Part shown: positions 35,315 to 44,538 of the stretch, piece after piece
Position numbering within the stretch: position 1 is the stretch's first letter
Layout: each line of letters begins with the position of its first letter
NCBI GenBank assembly: GCA_040394775.1
Contig: JBEBRN010000008.1
Location: 1 to 64,000, forward strand
DNA length: 64,000 nt
Direction: 5' to 3'
From: 40-80 sp040394775
GTDB lineage: Bacteria > Bacteroidota > Bacteroidia > Flavobacteriales_D > Crocinitomicaceae
Notes under the pieces: generated by a model
Databases searched by the model: none
What the model saw: the letters and a program-made list of their open reading frames with translations, nothing else
Told to the model about the DNA's origin: nothing
Program-made: the position numbers and the translations under genes

Positions 35315-35742
35315 TTGTCAATCACTTTATAGTTATTGGAAAGTTTTAAAGCCAAAGTTGTATCAAAAAATGTACTATTTTTCACTTTCACATCACCATT
35401 CTCTAACGTTTCAATATCTAATTCTAATTTAAGTGTTGGATGAACATCTGGATTAATTAAAGCCATGAATTTCACATTAATCGCACGTGATAAAACCAAT
35501 GACTTTTGCAAAATTGTTTCCGTCAATTCTTTTATAATTTGCATAGTACAAACGCCGGGTAAAACAGGATTCCCAGGAAAATGTCCTTTAAAAACTTCAT
35601 GATCTTTGTTCAAATGAATCAGCGCATGGTATTTTCCATTTTCCACTTCTTCAATTTTTTGAATCGTGTAAAAATCCGTTAAAAGCATTTTAGTATTCTG
35701 AAAATCAATCTCCATTCTTATATTTTTTTTCAAAAGTAACAC
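35311..35742 (-). CDS. hot-dog dehydratase-like protein, ApeI-type (His kept, Glu replaced by Gln)
   Basis: A FabZ/FabA-fold protein of 143 residues, or 134 if translated from Met10, which I consider at least as likely. Counted from Met10, the active-site segment is FKGHFPGNPVLPGVCTMQI: His45 is present, but the position of the FabZ catalytic Glu (14 residues later) is Gln59. It would act on the beta-hydroxyacyl-ACP of the growing polyene, perhaps only as part of a mixed dimer with another hot-dog protein of the cluster. Confidence 0.82.
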   Translation of the reverse strand: MLLLKKNIRMEIDFQNTKMLLTDFYTIQKIEEVENGKYHALIHLNKDHEVFKGHFPGNPVLPGVCTMQIIKELTETILQKSLVLSRAINVKFMALINPDVHPTLKLELDIETLENGDVKVKNSTFFDTTLALKLSNNYKVIDK

Positions 35743-35767
35743 ACGTTATAACCAAGGTTGAACAGAA

Positions 35768-36400
35768 TTACTCAATTCTATATTCACTCAATTCTATTCT
35801 CAGTTTTATATTATAATGTTGAATTACAATGTTTTCTGCAAAAGTACGACTTTTAGGTGTAATATTAACCTTGACTTTCTCTTTTGACTTACTTGCTAAG
35901 CTTATTTGATACAATTGATTGGTCTTATTCGAGTTGAAAAAGTAGTAAAACTCTTTTTTAATTTTGGATTTATAAACAGTATCTTGCCCAGTAACGAATT
36001 TTTCTTGGATGAGATGATGCTGGGTCAAAATCATTCGAAAATCAGCTTCTAACGTTTTGAGAAGAAACTTGCGATTCAAATCATCCATGACATACTTGAC
36101 TTTCATCTCATTTTCAGCTATAATAACGTCGAGTAAGGTATTTCCAAAAGCACTAGTCAATGCGACTCGGTGTGTGTTATCATCTATTTTCTTAATAACC
36201 AAAACACCACTCAATTGATTGCCATAAACATCCACTTGAGTTTTGTACAAGTAGGCTGAATCTCCTGAAAAATAGGTATTTTGATAGGTCGAATCGCTTA
36301 TTTCTGTTCGAATTACACCTGCTGGATAATATGTCTTGCAAGCACTAAACCCAACAAACAATAGACTAATTAGAAAAAAGCGCATCATCAATCGGTACAT
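35768..36400 (-). CDS. outer-membrane-type lipoprotein, LolB/DUF3261-like in position
   Basis: A 210-residue lipoprotein (FSAC lipobox). The signal peptide is cleaner if translation begins at Met5 or Met6 rather than at the first ATG. The mature part is strand-rich (SGVLVIKKIDDNTHRVALTSAFGNTLLDV) and resembles the LolB-fold lipoproteins found beside LolA-like proteins in aryl polyene clusters. A role in receiving or inserting the lipid pigment at the outer membrane is likely but inferred. It overlaps the LolA-like gene by 35 bases. Confidence 0.68.
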   Translation of the reverse strand: MYRLMMRFFLISLLFVGFSACKTYYPAGVIRTEISDSTYQNTYFSGDSAYLYKTQVDVYGNQLSGVLVIKKIDDNTHRVALTSAFGNTLLDVIIAENEMKVKYVMDDLNRKFLLKTLEADFRMILTQHHLIQEKFVTGQDTVYKSKIKKEFYYFFNSNKTNQLYQISLASKSKEKVKVNITPKSRTFAENIVIQHYNIKLRIELSEYRIE

Positions 36401-36992
36401 TTACGACTTTATTTTTGAAAATAATCAAGGTATAATCATCGGATGGTTCGATCAATTTCACTTTTGACACAACGGACTCATTGGGCGGAAAATACAAATA
36501 AACATGCTTGATATATTTCTTTAATGCACTTTCTTTCGGTGTTAATTTAGCAATATTGTAATCCTTATTTTTATAATATTCAATAACAAATTCCTTGTCG
36601 TCAAACATATTTCCACTTACGGTTCCAACGATTAATTTATTGATTCTTTCAAACATTTTGTTATTTCCAGCATTGACAGTACTTTTATTTCCTTGGTCGT
36701 TGATGTAAATTTTATTATTCTTGAAAGTGATACTGTACTGATACGGATTTATATATTTCCAATTCAATGAAGAAGGTGTTTTAAAAATCATCTTACCATT
36801 GGATTCAATGTCTTTTTCTAAAAAATCCAGATGCTTGTATTGAATGAAATCTGTTTTAATTGTCTTGATGGATTTCGTTCCTTTTTCAGTAGTTGTCTTA
36901 AAATGACTAATTTCCGAAGCAGTCATTTTCTTATCTTGTGCGAATAAACTCTGTGTCAATAAAAGCAGTATCAATAAACCTATATTTTTCAT
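36366..36992 (-). CDS. LolA-like periplasmic carrier
   Basis: A 208-residue secreted protein (signal peptide ending at LFAQ) with the LolA half-barrel pattern: TIKTDFIQYKHLDFLEKDIESNGKMIFKTPSSLNWKYINPYQY matches the family's opening (a QxK strand, then a -G-hydrophobic- strand and LRWEY-like WKY). It would carry a hydrophobic molecule across the periplasm. In this context the cargo is probably the pigment or an acylated intermediate rather than ordinary lipoproteins. A 64-base gap before it is the longest in the unit and holds a -7-like element. Confidence 0.85.
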   Translation of the reverse strand: MKNIGLLILLLLTQSLFAQDKKMTASEISHFKTTTEKGTKSIKTIKTDFIQYKHLDFLEKDIESNGKMIFKTPSSLNWKYINPYQYSITFKNNKIYINDQGNKSTVNAGNNKMFERINKLIVGTVSGNMFDDKEFVIEYYKNKDYNIAKLTPKESALKKYIKHVYLYFPPNESVVSKVKLIEPSDDYTLIIFKNKVVNVPIDDALFSN

Positions 36993-37033
36993 TCTATCTG
37001 TTTTTTTTGTTTTCGTTATGGCAACAACTATTC

Positions 37034-37041
37034 CAAAATTA
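37034..37041 (-). promoter_or_regulatory. possible internal -7 element before the LolA-like gene
   Basis: Minus-strand TAATTTTG fits TAnnTTTG and lies in the longest intergenic gap of the cluster, 41 bases before the start codon. No -33 element is visible. Confidence 0.3.
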
Positions 37042-37056
37042 CAATTAATTTACTTT

Positions 37057-37830
37057 CTACGGTAGATATGCTTGCAAGTCTAGCAATTTATCCAAGGGAA
37101 TAACCGTATATTTCTTTTCTAAAATAACCTTTAATATTTTCTCTAACGCATGGATTGACTTTTGACTGGTATCATGCAAAAGTATCACGCCTCCAGGATG
37201 CATCTTTCGTTCTACTCGTTTCACAATTTTAAGTTCGTCTTCTTTAGCTGTATCCAACGACCGGATACTCCATCCAATAACTTGATGACCTGTTCTTTGA
37301 ATCGCTCGATGTATGCTTGGGTTGGTTACTCCAAAAGGTGGCCGAAAAAACGCTACTTTTTTACCTACCATTTCAACTATCACTTGATCGTTTTTTTGAA
37401 TTTCATCCACCACTTCTTGAGTAGATAAAAAACCAAATTTCTTGGGGTGAGAATAACTGTGATTTCCGACCAAATGTCCATCTTCTATAATACGTTGAAA
37501 AATGTCGGGATGTTTTTCGATTTGTTTTCCAATGCAAAAGAAAGTCGCTTTTACGTTGTATTTCTTTAGTAATTCAAGTGCTTGACAGGTGAATTCCGTC
37601 GGGCCATCATCAAAGGTAATAGCTACTTTCAACTCTTTTTCATTTCGATTTGAAAAATGTGTTTTAGTAAAATACCCTAGACGAATATCAAAAGATCCCC
37701 AAACTAAAAGGAGTAACCAAAACACTACTAAAATAGCTAAGTACGTCCAATCACCATGATAATAAGAATAAATGGCAAGTATTATTCCAGAGGTGATAAT
37801 AAATAGACGAACAGCCTGATGTTTTAGCAT
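37057..37830 (-). CDS. polysaccharide deacetylase (NodB domain), membrane-anchored
   Basis: A 257-residue protein with two hydrophobic segments in the first 45 residues and a NodB domain: VAITFDDGPTEFT with the catalytic Asp pair, NHSYSHP with two His ligands, RPPFGVTNP, and a late LLHD. These are the complete CE4 metal and catalytic residues. Such genes recur in flexirubin and aryl polyene clusters, although no amide-containing sugar is known in the product. It may deacetylate a carrier or remove a protecting group. It overlaps the preceding ketosynthase-like gene by 7 bases. Confidence 0.87.
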   Translation of the reverse strand: MLKHQAVRLFIITSGIILAIYSYYHGDWTYLAILVVFWLLLLVWGSFDIRLGYFTKTHFSNRNEKELKVAITFDDGPTEFTCQALELLKKYNVKATFFCIGKQIEKHPDIFQRIIEDGHLVGNHSYSHPKKFGFLSTQEVVDEIQKNDQVIVEMVGKKVAFFRPPFGVTNPSIHRAIQRTGHQVIGWSIRSLDTAKEDELKIVKRVERKMHPGGVILLHDTSQKSIHALEKILKVILEKKYTVIPLDKLLDLQAYLP

Positions 37831-38885
37831 TTTGACAATAAAATAAAACTATGGTCTTTTCCTCGGTATTGATTGTATAATAAAACTTTTTGATAGCCTT
37901 TTTTGGTCAACTTATTCAGTTGTGTAGCTTCTGGAAGGATTTGTCTTTTTAGAATATTATTTGCCATCCAAAACCCAAAAGCAGATGCAGTATGATATCC
38001 ACCAGTTAAGTGTTTATAGTATGCTTGTGGTGTTTGATTGAATAAAGCTTGTGGACCTTCATACATTTCTTTAAAATTCACATCTCCATCAATCCCTAAA
38101 ATCACCAAATCAATTTCTTCTTTGGTTATCCCAGCGGATTTTAAAAATTGTTCCAGATATTGATTCACCTCATTTGGCTCTAGTGTATTGATGATCGACA
38201 CCTTTTCTAAAACGGCGTAACAAGAATTTTTTTTCTCACTTTCTAAAACAAAAAACTGTGCACCTTCTCCGTAGATAATGCCTTTTGTTTTCGAAGTCAA
38301 GATATCAATCGGTTGTTCTTCTTCTTTTTTAACTAAATCAGCTAACTGATATAAATAAGAAGTTTGTTTAGCAATCTCATCAACGCTACCAACCAAAACG
38401 GTATTTGATTCCTCTAAGTCGATTTGCATTTTCCCATCAATTAATCCACTTTCAAAGGAAACTCCTCCGTTTACGTAGGTGAAATTGGGTCCTTTGCATT
38501 TTAACGCCAACGCAATTTGTCCACCAACGGTGTTATGCGTAGATTGAATGAAAGATGTCGGTGTTAAATATTGCTCATTATTATCAATAATTGCATGCAA
38601 GAATTTCTCAGAATCTTCCATACATCCTAATCCTGTTCCCACGATGATAGAATCAGGGTTTTCAACTTTCGCTTCTTCCAATGATTTCAAAGCGGTGTAC
38701 ATGCCCATTTTCACTCCTTTTGCCATACGCCTTCCTGCGGCAGGAGAGATAATATCTTTATAGGAAGGTTGGATTGCTTTGAAAACAGTTTCATTGGTTA
38801 ATGGAGTCACTTCTACCAAGAACTCACTTTCAAGCGAATTTTGATGGGAGATGGATGATAAACCATTTATATAACACTTCTTCAT
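37824..38885 (-). CDS. ketosynthase-like protein lacking the active-site cysteine
   Basis: A 353-residue thiolase-fold protein. At the nucleophile position, where ketosynthases have ACSS or ACAS, it reads YVNGGVSFESG, so there is no Cys. The first catalytic His motif (HGT) is also missing, while GGYHTASAFGFWMA keeps a His in the position of the second. This is the pattern of a chain-length-factor-type partner or scaffolding subunit. The start at 38885 gives an ATGA overlap with the active ketosynthase next door, with which it may pair. A Met ten codons upstream is in frame. Confidence 0.82.
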   Translation of the reverse strand: MKKCYINGLSSISHQNSLESEFLVEVTPLTNETVFKAIQPSYKDIISPAAGRRMAKGVKMGMYTALKSLEEAKVENPDSIIVGTGLGCMEDSEKFLHAIIDNNEQYLTPTSFIQSTHNTVGGQIALALKCKGPNFTYVNGGVSFESGLIDGKMQIDLEESNTVLVGSVDEIAKQTSYLYQLADLVKKEEEQPIDILTSKTKGIIYGEGAQFFVLESEKKNSCYAVLEKVSIINTLEPNEVNQYLEQFLKSAGITKEEIDLVILGIDGDVNFKEMYEGPQALFNQTPQAYYKHLTGGYHTASAFGFWMANNILKRQILPEATQLNKLTKKGYQKVLLYNQYRGKDHSFILLSKC

Positions 38886-40081
38886 GCGTTCTTTGAAAAA
38901 ATAACAGTGGAACAATTCCCTCCAAATCCAAATGAATTGGATAATACGTGATTCAACTTTTTCTTCAGCAATTCAGTTTGAGGAATTAAGTTAAACTCTT
39001 TCATCGGTGTCTTAAAGTTTTTATTTGGGTAAACAACTTCATTTTGAATGGCTAAAACACTATACACAGCTTCCACCGCTGCCGCTGCTGCTAGAGTATG
39101 ACCTGTAAATGGTTTGGTTGAGCTGAATACAGGCACGTTATCTCCAAAGATTCGTTGCATGGCAATTCCTTCAGACAAATCATTGTTTGGCGTGGCTGTT
39201 CCATGTACATTGACATAATCAATATCACTCGGACTTAAACCAGCGCTTTCTAACGCTTTATGCATTGCTAAATAAGCACCTTCACCGTTTTCTGAAGAAG
39301 CAGTTTGGTGAAAAGCATCGTTCGCGTTTCCATAGCCAGAAACATATGCGAGTACTTTTCTATTTTCTCTTTTCACTACCTCATCTGATTCCAACATCAA
39401 ATAAGCGGCTGCTTCTCCTAAATTCAATCCTTTACGATTATCATCGAAAGGCGCATTTTCTTCATCCGTTAAAATCATCAAGGTTTTAAAACCATTGATG
39501 GTAAATTTGCACAAAGCATCTGTACCGCCAACAATGACCCGATCGAGCTGCCCCGTTTCAATCATTTTCGCTCCTAAAAGGATGGCATTTGCAGCAGAAG
39601 AACAAGCGGTGCTGATAGTTGTTACAAATCCTTTCAGACCTATATAATCAGCCATTTTATTGGTTACATCTCCCGCTTCATGACCAGCAATGTGTTTCCG
39701 AGCGGCAACATTTTCTTCATACGAATGAAAATATTTTTCTGTCATGTCCATTCCTCCAACGGTAGTAGCGGAAATCAATCCAGTACGTACATCATTGATA
39801 TCCTGAATATTAACACTCAAAACAACTTCATTCAGAGCGTACATTCCAAGCAATGCAGAACGGCAAAAACTATTGTCCTCAGGTAAATCTAACAATTTCA
39901 CGAACTCTTCGTTCGTGGTTTTAATCTCACCAAATTTAAGCGAGTCATGATGTATGGTATTCAAATTTTTAATCCTAGTAATCGTATTTCCACCCTGCGA
40001 AAGAGTTTCCCAGTTTTCCACTACCGAATTTCCAATAGCTGAAACAATACCCATTCCTGTGATTGCAATTCTCTTTGCCAT
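38882..40081 (-). CDS. beta-ketoacyl-ACP synthase (KAS II type)
   Basis: A 399-residue condensing enzyme with the full Cys-His-His triad: Cys160 in STACSSAAN, the His in NVHGTATPNND and the His in STKPFTGHTLAAAAAVEA. It extends acyl chains on acyl carrier protein by two carbons. It lies three bases from the acyl carrier protein gene and overlaps the Cys-less homologue, which suggests a working ketosynthase, partner and carrier trio. Which half of the product it builds cannot be told from sequence. Confidence 0.9.
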   Translation of the reverse strand: MAKRIAITGMGIVSAIGNSVVENWETLSQGGNTITRIKNLNTIHHDSLKFGEIKTTNEEFVKLLDLPEDNSFCRSALLGMYALNEVVLSVNIQDINDVRTGLISATTVGGMDMTEKYFHSYEENVAARKHIAGHEAGDVTNKMADYIGLKGFVTTISTACSSAANAILLGAKMIETGQLDRVIVGGTDALCKFTINGFKTLMILTDEENAPFDDNRKGLNLGEAAAYLMLESDEVVKRENRKVLAYVSGYGNANDAFHQTASSENGEGAYLAMHKALESAGLSPSDIDYVNVHGTATPNNDLSEGIAMQRIFGDNVPVFSSTKPFTGHTLAAAAAVEAVYSVLAIQNEVVYPNKNFKTPMKEFNLIPQTELLKKKLNHVLSNSFGFGGNCSTVIFSKNA

Positions 40082-40084
40082 AAA

Positions 40085-40342
40085 TTATTTCTTCCTATTT
40101 TCAGAAATATAAGTAGCCATTGTTTCAATAGATTGAAAAATCTCTTTTCCTTGTTTTGGATCGGTCAATTTAATGCCATAATCTTTATCCATTAAAACAA
40201 TTAGTTCCAATGCGTCAATAGAGTCTAATCCAAGACCATCTCCAAAAAGTGCCTCATTATCATCAATATCATTGACAGTTACTTCTTCTAAGTTTAATAC
40301 TTCAATGATTTTATTTTTCAATTCTGTCTTTAACGATTCCAT
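40085..40342 (-). CDS. acyl carrier protein (first of two)
   Basis: An 85-residue acidic four-helix protein with the phosphopantetheine site LGLDSIDALEL; the Ser in DSID carries the prosthetic group. The N-terminus ESLKTELKNKIIEVLNLEEVTV is the usual helix 1. It is distinct from the second carrier of the cluster near 50 kb, so each may serve one branch (aryl polyene or dialkylresorcinol). It lies between two ketosynthase genes. Confidence 0.92.
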   Translation of the reverse strand: MESLKTELKNKIIEVLNLEEVTVNDIDDNEALFGDGLGLDSIDALELIVLMDKDYGIKLTDPKQGKEIFQSIETMATYISENRKK

Positions 40343-40353
40343 ATGTATTTATT

Positions 40354-41004
40354 CTATAATTTATTTAAATTTTCAATTGAGTGTTCTATTTGACCTTTTT
40401 TATCCACCAAATATACAAAAGACTGATAATCTTCATGGTATAATTCCACCCAACCACAAAGAACTCGGTCTGCTTTTCCTTGGTTTAAGATAGATTCAGC
40501 ATAGTTAAACATTAATTCTGAATTAAATTTCTCAGTTACAAAAAAGATATTTTCTGATTGCAACTGATGTTTAATGCAAATTTCACCTACACAAATATTC
40601 GGCAAGGTGTACACAAAAACCGCTGGACTCGGAAAATAATCATTTCGGTCGTCAATTGTTTTTTGATAATTCACATCGGTATCTAGGCTCGCAGATTGGT
40701 TCGCAAAAACCAATGCGACATTCTTATTCATCTCATCTTTAACCGTTTTTCTTAATATCAATTCCGCAGATAAAAAAGCTAATTTACTTAACTTATCCAT
40801 TTTAAAAAATTTTGGATACTTTATTTCAAATTTTTGATATGCTAACTTTGCAAAATCAGCAAATAAATTTCCTGGAGCCTCCATGACTAATTGATTATCT
40901 ACCCAAATAGCGGATGCATTAATTTTGCACAAATGAGATATATAATGAGTTGACTTCAAATTAGTTGACTTTTTTAAATAGAATTGCTGCATTTGAACCA
41001 CCAA
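40354..41004 (-). CDS. short ketosynthase-like protein, ApeC-type chain length factor
   Basis: A 216-residue protein that resembles only the N-terminal half of a ketosynthase (KTVKDEMNKNVALVFANQSASLDTD, then SPAVFVYTLPNICVGEICIKHQ). At the nucleophile position it has FFVTEKFNSE, so it has no Cys and no catalytic role. Short Cys-less partners of this kind form heterodimers with the aryl polyene ketosynthase in Escherichia coli (ApeO:ApeC). It overlaps the ketosynthase gene upstream by 44 bases, or 32 if Met5 is the start, which supports that pairing. Confidence 0.78.
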   Translation of the reverse strand: MVVQMQQFYLKKSTNLKSTHYISHLCKINASAIWVDNQLVMEAPGNLFADFAKLAYQKFEIKYPKFFKMDKLSKLAFLSAELILRKTVKDEMNKNVALVFANQSASLDTDVNYQKTIDDRNDYFPSPAVFVYTLPNICVGEICIKHQLQSENIFFVTEKFNSELMFNYAESILNQGKADRVLCGWVELYHEDYQSFVYLVDKKGQIEHSIENLNKL

Positions 41005-42094
41005 ATCCAGATGTTGTTTTTAGAAAATAAGTAATACTACTTTCTTCTGGTTTTTGAATGATATTAATTTCTTGTGTAACACCACTTGTTTCATAACCTA
41101 AAGATACAATAAGTTGCTTATTATTAGCACTTTCAATGGATAAAATCGTTTCAAGTAAACCCGAAGCGCCCAACGTATGTCCATAATATCCTTTCATGCT
41201 ATTCAGCGGAACGTGATTCAATCCCAATCGATTGACCGCAATCGCTTCCATTTCATCATTGTACATTGTTGCTGTACCATGTGCTGAAATAAAATCAATA
41301 TCCTCTTTAGAAATATTCGCTTCATTCAACGCACTCAGTACACTCAAATATAATCCTTCTCCAGTTCGAGAAGGTCCAGAAATGTGGTTTGCATCATTAA
41401 TAGCTCCTGTTCCAATAACTTCTATCAAATTATCACCTTCAAAATTAGAATCGATAAAAACTGCTGCACTGGCTTCTCCAAGATTAACACCATCTCTTTC
41501 ATTATCGTATGGGCGACAAACGCTTTGACTCATCGCTTGAAAAGAATTAAAACCTGACAAAATAAATTCTGATAGTTCATCTCCAGCAAGTACATACGCA
41601 TTTTCACACATTCCTCCTTGAATCAAATCCTTTGCTACTGATATTGCCAACAAACCTGAAACACATGCGTTAGAAACAACGATTGGATCCTTTTTAAATC
41701 CAAAATAAGTAGCTATTTTTTTTGCTAACGTCGGTAATTGAATTTCTTGGATCGGAATATTTTTATCTTTTAGTAAACTGATATTCCCTTTTGTCGTCGA
41801 TAAAATCAATATGGAATTATCGGACACTTTATTTCTATTGATTAATGGAAGTAATGTTAAAAGCAACATCTTTTCCAATTTGGTATAATTTCCAGTATTC
41901 AGGTTTTCAGCAACAGCTTGATCTAAAAGTTCGTCATTCACCATAGAGGCATAAAACGGGGTTTCTAAAAGATCATCTCGATGATGACATTCAATTCCAG
42001 AAATACCATTCGACACAGCTTTCCAGTTACTAGCGAGGTCTAAACCTAATGAAGTAACGCAATTCGAGTCTGATATAAAAATTCGCTTTAACAT
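40961..42094 (-). CDS. beta-ketoacyl-ACP synthase, ApeO-type
   Basis: A 377-residue ketosynthase with Cys144 in SNACVSGLLA, the His in SAHGTATMYND and the His in YYGHTLGASG, so it is catalytically complete. Its N-terminus (FISDSNCVTSLG) is shorter than in FabF. The tight overlap with the short Cys-less homologue downstream suggests the ApeO:ApeC-type pair that elongates the aryl polyene chain. It directly abuts the thioesterase gene. Confidence 0.88.
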   Translation of the reverse strand: MLKRIFISDSNCVTSLGLDLASNWKAVSNGISGIECHHRDDLLETPFYASMVNDELLDQAVAENLNTGNYTKLEKMLLLTLLPLINRNKVSDNSILILSTTKGNISLLKDKNIPIQEIQLPTLAKKIATYFGFKKDPIVVSNACVSGLLAISVAKDLIQGGMCENAYVLAGDELSEFILSGFNSFQAMSQSVCRPYDNERDGVNLGEASAAVFIDSNFEGDNLIEVIGTGAINDANHISGPSRTGEGLYLSVLSALNEANISKEDIDFISAHGTATMYNDEMEAIAVNRLGLNHVPLNSMKGYYGHTLGASGLLETILSIESANNKQLIVSLGYETSGVTQEINIIQKPEESSITYFLKTTSGFGGSNAAILFKKVN

Positions 42095-42535
42095 TTAATC
42101 TAGTAATCCCATTTTAATTTTCCACGCCTCATAAAAAGGAGGATTGTTCAAAATTAAATTACCCTCTAATCCTAAAAACACTTGAACGGTCTCACCCGTA
42201 CAAACGACTTTATTTTCGGTATTGAAAATCTGGTATTTAAAAATCATCTTAGCAGCAGGCGTATTGATAAAAGTAGTTTCAATTCTTGCAATGTCGCCGT
42301 ATTTCAGGGCTAATTTATGTTCACAAATAGATTTTACAATCGGTGTCGTGAATCCATGAGCTTGAACATCTAAATAAGAAATACCATGTTCTCTCCCGAA
42401 GGCTTCTCTGCCATCTTCAAAATAGGTAATGTAGTATCCATGCCACACAATCCCCAATGGATCTGTCTCATTAAAACGGATACGAATTTCTTTAGATACG
42501 GTTATTTCTTTAGACGGCTCTTTTCTTTTTATCAT
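42095..42535 (-). CDS. 4HBT-type acyl-ACP/CoA thioesterase
   Basis: A 146-residue hot-dog thioesterase with the family motif RFNETDPLGIVWHGYYITYFEDGREAFG, which contains the catalytic Asp of the D-x-x-G-x-V-x-x-x-Y pattern. It would hydrolyse acyl thioesters, possibly rescuing stalled chains, like ApeK in aryl polyene clusters. It overlaps the ABC permease gene by 26 bases. The short YbgC-like size fits acyl-ACP or acyl-CoA substrates in the cytoplasm. Confidence 0.88.
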   Translation of the reverse strand: MIKRKEPSKEITVSKEIRIRFNETDPLGIVWHGYYITYFEDGREAFGREHGISYLDVQAHGFTTPIVKSICEHKLALKYGDIARIETTFINTPAAKMIFKYQIFNTENKVVCTGETVQVFLGLEGNLILNNPPFYEAWKIKMGLLD

Positions 42536-43793
42536 AAAGAATAGCGATTACGATTGTACAAATAAAGAACAAAAGTAATAAAATAATCTCTTGAAATATT
42601 TCTAAAAAGCTCGCCTTCCTAAGTAAAACGTCATAAAAAGCATTTAAACCCCAATTCATCGGTGAAATATGCGATAAAACTTGCATTACTTTAGGCATTG
42701 CAAAAACGGGTACCCAAACTCCTCCAATTGCTGCCAGAATTACCACAAATGTAGCTCCGAAAGGAGCAGATTGTTCTTGTGTCCTTGCAATCGTCCCTAA
42801 TAAAATACCTAAACCAATTGCCGCTAAACCTGAGAACAAGGCGATTATGGTCATTAAGAAAAATGTTCCATGTAGTTCTAATTTAGGCAACCCTAAGTAT
42901 GGAAAAAAGAATACCCCAATTAATAACATCAAGATAAATTGAATCATACAGATGATTAAATAGGTGATTGTTTTTCCAGCAATTAAAATAAAATAAGGAA
43001 CGGGATTGGTCAATAAACGAATTTGAGTTCCTTGCCCTTTTTCTTTTACAATATTGATGGAAAGTGGAACAATGATAAAGAAAATCGCAAATAAAGACCA
43101 AGCGGGAACGTTGTGTTGAACCGAGTTTGGAATGATTGCTTTTCCTTCCTTAATTTCAGGACTAATTTCTTCATAAGTAATAAAGTTATCATCTTGAAAT
43201 GAAATATCTTCAATACCTAAATTCTCTTGAAAAGCGGCATACACTTTATCTTTTTCAATTTTAGCGATTAATTTATCAATGCTGTTTTTGACCGTATTTC
43301 GGAAGGATAATTGTGAAGCGGGGTCAAAATATAAATTAACACTATGTGAATTCAGTTGTTGAATATCACCCATCTCAACTGGTTCATTCAATTCAAAATT
43401 TTGCATTATTTTTTGAACGTTATGATTGACTTTTATGTTCAAATCATTACTTAAATCTTTCGGTAGAATGATGGCAAGCTGGTAATCTCCTTTAAAAACA
43501 GCATTTTTAGCCATTTCCTCATTCAACGCTTTATCATTTAATGTGCTGACAATTTGAAAAGTACCACTTTCGTTCAAGCTTTCTTTCACCTTATGGGAAA
43601 TTTCACCGTGATCGTTGTCTACCAATAAAATAGGCATTTTCATTTCTGACATCGACTTGAAACTGGTATCTTGAATCAATGTAATGGTAATAATCAATAC
43701 CAAAGGCATGACAAACAGAATCACCAAACCACCAAAATCTCTTTTGAGTAAAAGCATCTCTTTATAAATGGTCATTCCCAATTTATACATCAT
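42510..43793 (-). CDS. ABC-2 type transporter permease
   Basis: A 427-residue permease with one membrane segment near residues 22-42, a large extracytoplasmic loop of about 170 residues, and five or six C-terminal segments, including FFIIVPLSINIVKEKGQGTQIRLL with the coupling helix. It overlaps the ATPase gene by 11 bases, and together they form a single exporter. It probably moves the finished pigment or its precursor out of the inner leaflet. Distant homologues (YhhJ/NatB-like) export small molecules or ions, so the cargo is inferred from context. Confidence 0.87.
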   Translation of the reverse strand: MMYKLGMTIYKEMLLLKRDFGGLVILFVMPLVLIITITLIQDTSFKSMSEMKMPILLVDNDHGEISHKVKESLNESGTFQIVSTLNDKALNEEMAKNAVFKGDYQLAIILPKDLSNDLNIKVNHNVQKIMQNFELNEPVEMGDIQQLNSHSVNLYFDPASQLSFRNTVKNSIDKLIAKIEKDKVYAAFQENLGIEDISFQDDNFITYEEISPEIKEGKAIIPNSVQHNVPAWSLFAIFFIIVPLSINIVKEKGQGTQIRLLTNPVPYFILIAGKTITYLIICMIQFILMLLIGVFFFPYLGLPKLELHGTFFLMTIIALFSGLAAIGLGILLGTIARTQEQSAPFGATFVVILAAIGGVWVPVFAMPKVMQVLSHISPMNWGLNAFYDVLLRKASFLEIFQEIILLLLFFICTIVIAILYDKKKRAV

Positions 43794-44538
43794 CTCTAAG
43801 TGCTTTACCAGTTAATGAAACAAAAACATCTTCTAAATTATGGGCATTTGGTACCGATTCAATCAAGCTTGTTGGAGTTCCTGAAATCAGTATTCTCCCT
43901 TGATCCATGATGGTAATCTGAGAGCAGAAATTTTGTGCTTCACTTAAATGATGTGATGTGTAAACAATTGTTGTCCCTTTTTGGTTCAACTCTTTCAAAT
44001 ACTCAATAATCACATTTTTGGATTGAACATCCACTCCTACTGTTGGTTCATCTAAGAACAAAACTGCGGGTTCATGCAAGATTCCAGCGATAATATTGAT
44101 TCGTCTTTTCATCCCACCAGAGAAAGTCTGAATTTTTTTGTTAGCAAATTTCTCCAAGCCTAATCGCTCCAATGCAACGTGAACTTTATGTTTTAAATCT
44201 TTTCCTTTGAGACCAAACATACTTCCGAAATACATCAGATTTTCATTTGCAGTTAAAGTAGGATAAAGTGCATATTCCTGTGGAACAACACCGATCATTT
44301 TTTTGATATCCATGGCATTGCTCTCGTACGAGAAACCATCGATGGTGAATTCTCCAGCAGTTGGTTTGATCAACCCACAAAGCATTGAAATAAGGGTCGT
44401 CTTACCTGCTCCATTTGGACCTAACAATCCAAAAATTTCATTTCTATTAATATTCAATGTCAAGTCAGTGACTGAATAGTCGTCTGCATCTTTGTACTTT
44501 TTACTTAGATTCTGAATGACAATTGCTTTAGAATTCAT
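43783..44538 (-). CDS. ABC transporter ATP-binding protein
   Basis: A 251-residue ATPase with Walker A GPNGAGKTT, Q-loop in VVPQEYALYP, the signature FSGGMKRR, Walker B VLFLDEPTVGVD and the switch His in TSHHLSEAQ. It is the motor of the adjacent permease. The start overlaps the end of the BtrH-like gene (ATGA). Its best-known relatives power ABC-2 exporters of lipids, drugs and polysaccharides. Confidence 0.93.
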   Translation of the reverse strand: MNSKAIVIQNLSKKYKDADDYSVTDLTLNINRNEIFGLLGPNGAGKTTLISMLCGLIKPTAGEFTIDGFSYESNAMDIKKMIGVVPQEYALYPTLTANENLMYFGSMFGLKGKDLKHKVHVALERLGLEKFANKKIQTFSGGMKRRINIIAGILHEPAVLFLDEPTVGVDVQSKNVIIEYLKELNQKGTTIVYTSHHLSEAQNFCSQITIMDQGRILISGTPTSLIESVPNAHNLEDVFVSLTGKALRDDV

